Shown here: positions 1-5,694 of the stretch, piece after piece
Numbering within the stretch: position 1 is the first letter of the stretch
Layout of the letters: every line of letters begins with the position of its first letter
Assembly: GCA_018969565.1 (NCBI GenBank)
Contig: JAGWYC010000072.1
Location: 1-8,608 of the forward strand
Source of the DNA: Bacteroidota bacterium
GTDB taxonomy: Bacteria > Bacteroidota > Bacteroidia > NS11-12g > UBA955
Direction: 5' to 3'
Length of the DNA stretch: 8,608 nucleotides
Made by a program: the position numbers and the translations under genes
The notes under the pieces: model-generated
What the model saw: only the letters and a program-made list of their open reading frames with translations
What the model was told of the DNA's origin: nothing
The model's database searches: none

Positions 1-623
1 GCTGAATAATCGCTGCCTTCGCGTCCCAGAGTGGTTGTGTTGTTTTGTCTGTCGCGTGCAATGAATCCCTGTGTAATGACCGTGTTCTTCATGGCCAGAG
101 GTTTTAGACGGTGCTGCATGAGTTTGGCAGTTTCATCCCACATCACACGCGCCTCTCGATGCAGAGAATCAGTAACAATAAAATTACGCGCGTCGGCCCA
201 GTGGCAACTAATACCCTTTAACAGCAAATAATGACTCACAATTTTGGTTGAGATCAATTCTCCAAAGCTGACAACCTGATCGTATAATTGATCATAATCC
301 TGATTTGGCTGAACCGTTTCCATCAGGCATTCCAGTTCCAGAAAATAATTCGTTGTATTGCTATACACAGGGTGCAGTTTATCAGGAAACAAGGCTTCAA
401 TAATGTTCAGGTGTTCCTGTTTTATACCCTCGAGTATTTGATTTGCCCCTGAATCGAGGGCCAAGGTAGCGCGTGTTAATTCCTCAAGGTGGTTGGTGGT
501 TTTTCCTATAGCGCTGATTACCGTCAGGATATGATCATTTTGGAGCTTACCAAGAATCTCGGCAAGGTTGCGAATTCCTGCGGCATCACGCACGGATGCA
601 CCACCAAATTTGTATATCTTCAT
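1..623 (-). CDS. Aspartate kinase, N-terminal 207 residues (partial, runs off left edge)
   Basis: Phosphorylates L-aspartate to aspartyl-4-phosphate, the first step towards lysine, threonine, methionine and diaminopimelate; cytoplasmic. Translating the minus strand from ATG at 623-621 gives an open frame to the window edge. The amino acid kinase fold is marked by KFGGASV at residues 5-11 (nucleotide-binding Lys), VISAIGKTTNHLE at 35-47, SFGE at 119-122 (aspartate-binding region) and TLGREGSDYS at 198-207, the family's TLGRxGSD motif. The usual Thr of KFGGTSV is Ala, and the second Gly of GRGGSD is Glu. From memory, the latter is common in the shorter monofunctional aspartate kinases of Bacteroidota. 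The C-terminal ACT domains, and any fused homoserine dehydrogenase, would lie outside the window, so monofunctional versus bifunctional cannot be settled. It is divergent from fbp, 55 bases away. Confidence 0.93.
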   Translation of the reverse strand, partial: MKIYKFGGASVRDAAGIRNLAEILGKLQNDHILTVISAIGKTTNHLEELTRATLALDSGANQILEGIKQEHLNIIEALFPDKLHPVYSNTTNYFLELECLMETVQPNQDYDQLYDQVVSFGELISTKIVSHYLLLKGISCHWADARNFIVTDSLHREARVMWDETAKLMQHRLKPLAMKNTVITQGFIARDRQNNTTTLGREGSDYS

Positions 624-639
624 CAATAAAGGGGTTTTG

Positions 640-647
640 TACCTTTG
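640..647 (+). promoter_or_regulatory. Putative -7 element (TAnnTTTG) for fbp
   Basis: TACCTTTG matches the Bacteroidota primary-sigma -7 consensus TAnnTTTG exactly. It would start transcription near 651-654, leaving a leader of about 25 bases before the fbp ATG at 679. The nearest upstream TTTG (609-612) is 27 bases away, longer than the roughly 17-23 expected, so a good -33 partner is missing. It supports the start at 679 rather than the upstream ATG at 568. Confidence 0.55.
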
Positions 648-657
648 CATCTGCAAA
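644..657. repeat. Perfect 6-bp inverted repeat between divergent genes
   Basis: TTTGCA, two bases (TC), then TGCAAA form a perfect palindromic arm pair at the centre of the aspartate kinase-fbp intergenic region. The arms include the 3' halves of both opposing -7 elements, so the symmetry may come simply from two face-to-face promoters. A dimeric regulator site is the alternative. The arms are too short to be a terminator. Confidence 0.6.
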
Positions 658-661
658 ATAA
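654..661 (-). promoter_or_regulatory. Putative -7 element for the aspartate kinase gene
   Basis: Read on the minus strand, the site is TTATTTTG, one mismatch (second base) from TAnnTTTG. Transcription would begin near 647-650 and leave a leader of about 25 bases before the ATG at 623. It faces the fbp -7 element and their predicted start sites cross, so RNA polymerase could probably occupy only one at a time. No -33 element was identified. Confidence 0.35.
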
Positions 662-678
662 ACCTTCATACATCCCAA

Positions 679-1689
679 ATGAAACATTCCGGAATTACCA
701 CCCTTGAGCAATTTATTGTGGACCAGCAGGCTTTGTACAAAGATGCCAAAGGGTCACTCAGCAAAATATTCAGAGCTTTGGAACTGGCTGCAAAAATTGT
801 CAATCGCGACGTGCGCAAAGCCGGCCTCGTAGATATTCTGGGGAATAACGGAACAAGTAACATTCAGGGAGAGGAACAAAAAAAGCTGGATGTAATTGCC
901 AATGAAGTGTTTATCAATGCGCTGGCCCGTTGTGGTGAAGTTTGTGCGGTAGTAAGCGAGGAAGATGATGATGTAACATGGATTCCCGAATGTGCGGATC
1001 AGAAATATATCGTAGCCATTGACCCTCTGGACGGCAGCAGCAATATTGATGTGAATGCCAGCATTGGTACCATTTTTTCTGTTTACCGCCGCGCAGACAG
1101 CAGTAAAGCACCTGTTTTGGAAGATTGTCTGCAACAGGGTAAGCATCAGGTTGCTTCCGGTTATTTCATCTACGGAAGTTCTACCATGTTGGTTTACACG
1201 ACGGGATTAGGAGTAAATGGTTTTACCCTCGACGATGGTATTCAGGAATTCTGCCTGTCGCATCCTGATATCCGTATCCCTGAACATGGAAAGATATTTT
1301 CTGTAAACGAAGGAAACTTCTCGGAATTTCCGGACGGCGTGAAGAATTATATCCACTTCTGTAAGGAAAGCGACAAAGCAACGAATCGTCCTTATGGAGC
1401 GCGCTATATCGGCAGCCTCATTGCTGATTTTCACAGGAATTTGCTCAAGGGAGGTATTTTCATTTATCCTCCTACTGCAAAGGCTCCGAATGGCAAGCTG
1501 CGGCTGGTTTATGAATGTAATGCTATGGCATTCATCGTAGAACAGGCGGGGGGAAAAGCTTCAACCGGCACCCAACGGGTGATGGATGTTCAGCCCTCTG
1601 AACTGCACCAGCGTGTGCCGCTGTTTATCGGTTCAGTAAACATGGTGGATCAGGCTTTGGCCATGCTCAACCAGTCGCTCAGCTCCTAA
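679..1689 (+). CDS. fbp: Class I fructose-1,6-bisphosphatase
   Basis: Hydrolyses fructose 1,6-bisphosphate to fructose 6-phosphate and phosphate, the committed step of gluconeogenesis; cytoplasmic, Mg-dependent. The 336-residue product matches the usual family length and shows the class I metal and substrate motifs in order: NIQGEEQKKLD at 61-71, VVSEEDD at 91-97, DPLDGSSN at 115-122, FIYGSST at 163-169, GARYIGSL at 240-247 and KLRLVYECNAMAF at 273-285, followed by EQAGGKAS at 288-295. The ATG at 679 was chosen because family homology starts there. The in-frame ATG at 568 would add 37 unrelated residues, overlap the divergent kinase gene and lie upstream of the -7 element at 640-647. One oddity: the signature normally reads YECNPMA, and the Pro is Ala at residue 282. 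The 3' end overlaps the convergent recO by 11 bases. Confidence 0.96.
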   Translation: MKHSGITTLEQFIVDQQALYKDAKGSLSKIFRALELAAKIVNRDVRKAGLVDILGNNGTSNIQGEEQKKLDVIANEVFINALARCGEVCAVVSEEDDDVTWIPECADQKYIVAIDPLDGSSNIDVNASIGTIFSVYRRADSSKAPVLEDCLQQGKHQVASGYFIYGSSTMLVYTTGLGVNGFTLDDGIQEFCLSHPDIRIPEHGKIFSVNEGNFSEFPDGVKNYIHFCKESDKATNRPYGARYIGSLIADFHRNLLKGGIFIYPPTAKAPNGKLRLVYECNAMAFIVEQAGGKASTGTQRVMDVQPSELHQRVPLFIGSVNMVDQALAMLNQSLSS

Positions 1690-2407
1690 GCACTTCGCGA
1701 ATAATTTCTATACTGCGCAGCCTCTTGCCGTGCAGCAAATGGATTTCGCAAAAAACGACCATGCTGTCTATCGTGTGTTGACGCAGTTCTGCTGATGATG
1801 GTATCGTATTCAGCACTTCCGGGGTAGCGTGCAGCAGTTGTTTCGCCAGCAGGCTTCCATCCAGATTCAGAAATTTGTCATGGGGCAGAACGGTGTCGCG
1901 GGGAATCATACAGCCCGTTTCCGGACTGAATCCTAACCATTGCTCCTCGAAGCTCAGGTGCGGAGCCAGACCCTGATTCTTGAGTAACTGCAACAAAAAC
2001 CAAAGAGGATGATTGACATAGTTCGGCTCCTTGTTCAAGGAGTCGAAAAAGGTGGTCAACAGCCGGAATAATTCAGGGTCTGGCGCCTTTTCCTGCACCA
2101 CGTGGTTCAATAATTCGGCACAAAACAGCAATACCTGAATTTTTATAGGATGCTGTAATAATCCTGTAAATCCCTGTAGCGGCTGAATTTCTTTGAGCTT
2201 ATGGATTTCAGAATTTGAAGCCGGATAGTAAACCAGTTCTACATAGTTCATCAATTGGCTTAGCGGTGCATTTGCTCCTTTTTTTCGCTGTAAACCATGA
2301 ACGATGAAGGTGAGCAAGCCCTCATCTTCCGTGAAAACCTTCAAAATGGCGCTGTTTTCCCCATAGGGAACTTTGCGAATAATAAAACCTTGGGATTTGA
2401 GGGTCAT
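1679..2407 (-). CDS. recO: DNA repair protein RecO
   Basis: RecO is the mediator of RecF-pathway gap repair: it binds SSB-coated single-stranded DNA and, with RecR, helps load RecA. The 242-residue product has the family's usual length. The N-terminal OB-fold region (about 1-80) includes KSQGFIIRKVPYGENSAIL at 4-22 and the basic GLQRKKG turn at 38-44. The helical C-terminal domain ends in HGKRLRSIEIIREVL at 226-240, matching the conserved RecO tail. The four-Cys zinc site of some RecO proteins is absent; only three scattered Cys are present (96, 166, 220). The start at 2407 (MTLKSQGF) was preferred over the in-frame ATG at 2461, which would add 18 residues unlike RecO. No exact TAnnTTTG lies upstream; a T-rich TTTTTTTG (minus strand, 2424-2417) sits almost on the start codon. 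It converges on and overlaps fbp. Confidence 0.93.
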   Translation of the reverse strand: MTLKSQGFIIRKVPYGENSAILKVFTEDEGLLTFIVHGLQRKKGANAPLSQLMNYVELVYYPASNSEIHKLKEIQPLQGFTGLLQHPIKIQVLLFCAELLNHVVQEKAPDPELFRLLTTFFDSLNKEPNYVNHPLWFLLQLLKNQGLAPHLSFEEQWLGFSPETGCMIPRDTVLPHDKFLNLDGSLLAKQLLHATPEVLNTIPSSAELRQHTIDSMVVFCEIHLLHGKRLRSIEIIREVLRS

Positions 2408-2483
2408 GCCTGATTGCAAAAAAAGGATATTAGGAAGCTCAGGGCCCGGATGGATGAACATTTTTTATTTCCTGCCTGTTTGA

Positions 2484-2491
2484 TAATTTCG
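2484..2491 (+). promoter_or_regulatory. Possible -7 element upstream of the T9SS cargo gene
   Basis: TAATTTCG differs from TAnnTTTG at one position (C for the third T). It lies in the 114-base gap between recO and the secreted-protein gene and would give a leader of roughly 25-30 bases. No TTG is well placed at -33. A similar TTCG variant precedes the chain-length determinant gene. Confidence 0.28.
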
Positions 2492-2521
2492 TTTACCTCA
2501 TTTACAAAAAGCCAAAGGATC

Positions 2522-5071
2522 ATGAATAAAAAACTACTCTTCACAGCAATTCCTGTTTTTGTATGCGCCTTGGCTTACCAGGCATTTACCAATACCAATG
2601 GACCGGGGGGAGGATACAGCGGCGCTCCGGGTGAAAACACCTGCAATACTTCAGGTTGCCATACGGGCACACTCATCACGGCAGGAACGAAGTGGAGTAA
2701 AATCAGGTTGATAGGCAACTTCACCGGAAATGGTTATATCCCTGATTCTACCTATACCGTAACCGTAACTTATCGGGAATCGAGCAGGGCGCGATATGGT
2801 GTTCAGATAACCTGCCTTACTTCGGCCAATGACCCCGCCGGCACCTTTACGGCTACCAACAGCAGGGTGCAGAGGGTAACAACTACAGTTTCCGGTAAAA
2901 CCAGAGAATATATAAGCCATACCACCACAGGCTCCAGTCCGGTGGTTTCCGATAGTGTTGCCTGGACGTTTAGCTGGAAGGCGCCTTCATCCAATATGGG
3001 TAACCTCAAATTCTATGTGGCCCTCAATGCCGCTAACAACAATGGTCAATCCAGCGGCGACAGTATTTACAACAGAAATTTCACGCTGGCACCCAGCACG
3101 CTGCTACCGGTGGCCACAGCTTCCGCTGATGTGAGCAGCTCCTGCACCGGATATAATGTTCAGTTCAAAGGTTCCGGCACCAATAGTCCCACTTCTTATT
3201 CATGGTCATTTCCAACCGGCTCACCAACCAGTTCCACAGCCCAGAATCCGCAGGTTTCATACACGACTACAGGGGTGAAACTTGGAATTCTGACCGTGAG
3301 AAACAGCAAGGGACAAAGTAAACCGGATACCTTCAGGGTTACCGTGTTGCAATCACCCATAGCAGCTATTGGAGGGCCCAATTCTGTGAGTATCTGCCCG
3401 GGTGATAGTCTGAAGCTAACGGCCAATACGGTTTCCGGTGCCACTTATTTCTGGCCTGGCATGAATAAATCAGGTATCTCGGTTTTTGTAAAAGACAGCG
3501 GCAGCTACACTGTTCGCGTTACCGGAACTAATTCCTGCGTGGCGACTTCAGCACCTGTGAAGGTACTTTGGTATCCGGTGCCGCAGACTTCTCTGAAAAT
3601 TTCATCCGATTCTATTTGCTCTGACCAGGTATTAGGCCTGGTTGCCACAGCCAGTGGAGCGGATTCCTTTCTTTTCTACCGGAATGGAATTCTCGTAGCC
3701 CGTCAGAAAAGCAATATATACGTAGATGCCAAACCCTTGAACGGGGCTCGATACAGCGCCCGCAGTAAAGGTGCCAACGGATGCCCGGGGCCACTTTCTA
3801 CTGAGCGTATATTGTTCGTAAAACAACGCATTCCTGCGCCTGCCCCGGTAGTAAAGCTTCAAAAGTCCGACAGGATAGCTTTCCGATGGCAGATTCTGCC
3901 CGGTTCAGTCAGAACGGAAGTGAGCGCTGATTCAGGAAAAACCTGGAAACGAGCAGATTCCGATACCAGCCACTTGTTCAGCGGCCTGAAGCCTGCAACC
4001 GATTATAGATTTTATTTCAGAACGGTGAACCCTTCACCTTGCAGTACCGCTGATACCACCATCCATGTTTCCACAGCCGGCTGCGGTGGGCGAGTTATTA
4101 CTGTTCTTCACGATGATTCCATTTGTTCCGGACAGGAAACGAAGATCATCATCCGTGGTCTTTCCGGTGCCCGCTTCAGTACGAGTATCGGTGGAAATTT
4201 CAGCCGTGATACCATCTACACGCTGAAACCTTCTGTTGACGGCAATTACAATGTGATTGTCAAAGACAGTTCGGATTTGTCATGCCCTGATTTCAAGCGC
4301 TCGTTCAGCATCCGTGTGGATGTTGCTCCGGCTTTTTCTGTAAGCTACGAAAAAGACCCTGCAGGTCTTTGTGCCGGGGACACGTTGATTTGTAATGCAA
4401 GTGCGGGTTTTTATTCCTACCGGACTCTGGTAAACAAGGTTGTTACCGGTACTCAGATGGACAAGCGCATCCGTGTTTTACCCCTTGATGCGAAATCAGG
4501 AGACTCACTTCAAATTACAGGGCTTTACGGTGCCTGTATCGCGAAAGCCCCTGCAGTAAAGCTGAATTACCGGAACCTGCCCAATGCCCGCTTCTCAGCG
4601 ACAGGCTATGTAACATTCCAGTTTACTCCGGCGGATACCGGTCTTGCAAACTACCAATGGAATTTTGGCGACGGCAATACTTCTTCCGCTAAGAGGCCGA
4701 ATCATACCTATGGCGCTGCCTGGTTCTTCAAAAATGTTCTTGCCCGCCTGAATGTGTCAGATGCACTGGGCTGCAATGCCAGCGATACATTCCGTGTATT
4801 TGTTGGTGGGCCGGACGGCGTCGCTGAGGCTGCCGCTGCAGGGATTAGTGTGTACCCGATTCCGGCAGTCAAGGAGCTCTTTGTTCACACCGAACGACAG
4901 AAATTGATTGGCGCCACGCTGTTCAATATTCAGGGTATGTCTGTTCGTGAAGCTAAGGGCACTGCTGAGCAGATGTTTATAATGTTGGAAGGGCTGAAGC
5001 AGGGTAATTACATGCTTCTGATTCGCACCCGCTCAGGGAACTTCTACCGCTCCGTAGTCGTTGCTGAGTAA
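2522..5071 (+). CDS. Secreted multi-domain protein: choice-of-anchor-V-like N-terminus, PKD/Ig modules, T9SS sorting domain
   Basis: An 849-residue protein probably exported by Sec and then released or surface-anchored by the type IX secretion system. Residues 1-20 form a signal peptide (basic MNKK, then a hydrophobic core). Next come GYSGAPGENTCNTSGCHTG (31-49), resembling the GAPGE...CxxCH start of choice-of-anchor V domains, and a beta-rich region to about 190. Then follow a PKD-like module (about 198-276, SYSWSFPTG), Ig-like modules opening at ICPGDS (291-296) and ICSDQV (365-370), an FN3-like module (about 440-515), modules opening at ICSGQE (534-539) and LCAGDT (616-621), and a clear PKD domain (about 685-761, YQWNFGDGNTS). 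A type A-like sorting domain closes it (about 776-849; VYPIPAVKELFV, FNIQGMSV, LKQGNYML). YPIP replaces the usual YPNP. The ATG at 2522 was chosen because the signal peptide starts there; the ATG at 2414 would add 36 residues and overlap recO's plausible upstream region. Function is unknown; adhesin-like or a redox/cytochrome-like role are both open. Confidence 0.88.
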   Translation: MNKKLLFTAIPVFVCALAYQAFTNTNGPGGGYSGAPGENTCNTSGCHTGTLITAGTKWSKIRLIGNFTGNGYIPDSTYTVTVTYRESSRARYGVQITCLTSANDPAGTFTATNSRVQRVTTTVSGKTREYISHTTTGSSPVVSDSVAWTFSWKAPSSNMGNLKFYVALNAANNNGQSSGDSIYNRNFTLAPSTLLPVATASADVSSSCTGYNVQFKGSGTNSPTSYSWSFPTGSPTSSTAQNPQVSYTTTGVKLGILTVRNSKGQSKPDTFRVTVLQSPIAAIGGPNSVSICPGDSLKLTANTVSGATYFWPGMNKSGISVFVKDSGSYTVRVTGTNSCVATSAPVKVLWYPVPQTSLKISSDSICSDQVLGLVATASGADSFLFYRNGILVARQKSNIYVDAKPLNGARYSARSKGANGCPGPLSTERILFVKQRIPAPAPVVKLQKSDRIAFRWQILPGSVRTEVSADSGKTWKRADSDTSHLFSGLKPATDYRFYFRTVNPSPCSTADTTIHVSTAGCGGRVITVLHDDSICSGQETKIIIRGLSGARFSTSIGGNFSRDTIYTLKPSVDGNYNVIVKDSSDLSCPDFKRSFSIRVDVAPAFSVSYEKDPAGLCAGDTLICNASAGFYSYRTLVNKVVTGTQMDKRIRVLPLDAKSGDSLQITGLYGACIAKAPAVKLNYRNLPNARFSATGYVTFQFTPADTGLANYQWNFGDGNTSSAKRPNHTYGAAWFFKNVLARLNVSDALGCNASDTFRVFVGGPDGVAEAAAAGISVYPIPAVKELFVHTERQKLIGATLFNIQGMSVREAKGTAEQMFIMLEGLKQGNYMLLIRTRSGNFYRSVVVAE

Positions 5072-5072
5072 G

Positions 5073-5639
5073 TCAAACCAAACGACGCGACAGGATTTCA
5101 CGAACCCGGTGGTAAACCTGTAAAGGGGTGTGCCTCCGCCAGTTCAGTTCATCGAGTTCACCACCGAAGTTCAGGTAGTAGTCTATACTGCTGCTGCGAA
5201 ATTCCGCCAGTACATGTTCACGGAAATTCAGCAGGGCGATCCAGCCGTCTTCCACATCCTGATACCATTCCTCGTAATAGCAGTCGTCGCTTGAGTGGAA
5301 GTTCATCACGTTTTCCCCAATCAGGATAAACTTGTCTATGCCTTCTTCCATGAGCAACTCAACAACTTCCCGTTTCAGCGTCATGATGTCGTTGTAAATG
5401 GCGTCGTTCCATTCGCCAATCATTTCAATAATGGCATACCGGTGTTCATAATCAACGAACAGGATTTTCAGGTACAGCGTTTGGGAACCGAATTCATCCC
5501 ACTGCGGGTGAATCAGATGATTGTAAATGCGGTTGCTGAACACAAACTCACTGTATTCCCTTTGGAAGAAGGGACTTCGCTCATCCTCACTGGCATTGTA
5601 GAGGTGCTGCCACAAATAAAAAGGCTCAATTGCGTGCAC
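5073..5639 (-). CDS. Hypothetical protein, 188 residues, apparently conserved in Bacteroidota
   Basis: No characterised family recognised. The sequence looks familiar as a conserved hypothetical of Bacteroidota, but I cannot assign a function. It is soluble (no signal peptide or membrane segment), very acidic and rich in aromatic residues. Likely conserved cores are EDERSPFFQREYSEF (18-32), IYNHLIHPQWDEFGSQTLY (38-56), IEMIGEWNDAIYNDIMTLKR (71-90), IDKFILIGENVMNFHSSDD (101-119) and YYEEWYQDVEDGWIALLNF (121-139). The alternation of hydrophobic strands and helices suggests a compact alpha/beta domain. The start is GTG at 5639-5637, since no earlier in-frame ATG follows a stop and the next Met (residue 73) is too late. 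A perfect -7 element lies only 5 bases upstream, suggesting a leaderless or nearly leaderless message. It is divergent from the flippase gene, and one base separates its stop from that of the convergent secreted-protein gene. Confidence 0.85.
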   Translation of the reverse strand: MHAIEPFYLWQHLYNASEDERSPFFQREYSEFVFSNRIYNHLIHPQWDEFGSQTLYLKILFVDYEHRYAIIEMIGEWNDAIYNDIMTLKREVVELLMEEGIDKFILIGENVMNFHSSDDCYYEEWYQDVEDGWIALLNFREHVLAEFRSSSIDYYLNFGGELDELNWRRHTPLQVYHRVREILSRRLV

Positions 5640-5643
5640 TTCA

Positions 5644-5651
5644 CAAAATTA
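5644..5651 (-). promoter_or_regulatory. Putative -7 element for the 188-residue hypothetical gene
   Basis: Read on the minus strand, TAATTTTG fits TAnnTTTG exactly. The G of the element is five bases upstream of the GTG start codon, so the predicted transcription start falls on or next to that codon. No TTG is well placed at -33. The perfect match and the location argue for it; the tight spacing argues for caution. Confidence 0.45.
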
Positions 5652-5666
5652 CAGCATCAAAAGCCT

Positions 5667-5674
5667 GAGTTTTG
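5667..5674 (+). promoter_or_regulatory. Possible -7 element for the flippase-led polysaccharide genes
   Basis: GAGTTTTG has one mismatch (first base) to TAnnTTTG. Transcription would start near 5678-5681, leaving a leader of about 15 bases before the GTG at 5695. It sits 15 bases from the minus-strand -7 element, so the two promoters are back to back in a 55-base gap. No -33 element was recognised. Confidence 0.28.
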
Positions 5675-5694
5675 TATCATCGTACTGGCAATCG

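Noticed and set aside
31..231. 66-residue plus-strand open frame near the left edge
   Set aside because: It lies antisense to the aspartate kinase gene, whose motifs are clear on the other strand.
568..678. N-terminal extension of fbp from the ATG at 568
   Set aside because: It would add 37 residues with no resemblance to the family, overlap the aspartate kinase coding sequence and lie upstream of the -7 element at 640-647.
754..1146. 130-residue minus-strand open frame inside fbp
   Set aside because: Antisense shadow of a well-conserved gene; its product has no recognisable domain.
2417..2424. Minus-strand TTTTTTTG as a recO -7 element
   Set aside because: It lacks the TA, and the predicted start site would leave only a few bases before the start codon; more likely a plain T tract.
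2408..2461. N-terminal extension of recO from the ATG at 2461
   Set aside because: RecO similarity begins at MTLKSQGF, and the length of 242 residues from 2407 is typical.
2414..2521. N-terminal extension of the secreted protein
   Set aside because: The signal peptide begins at the ATG at 2522; the extension would place 36 extra residues in front of it.
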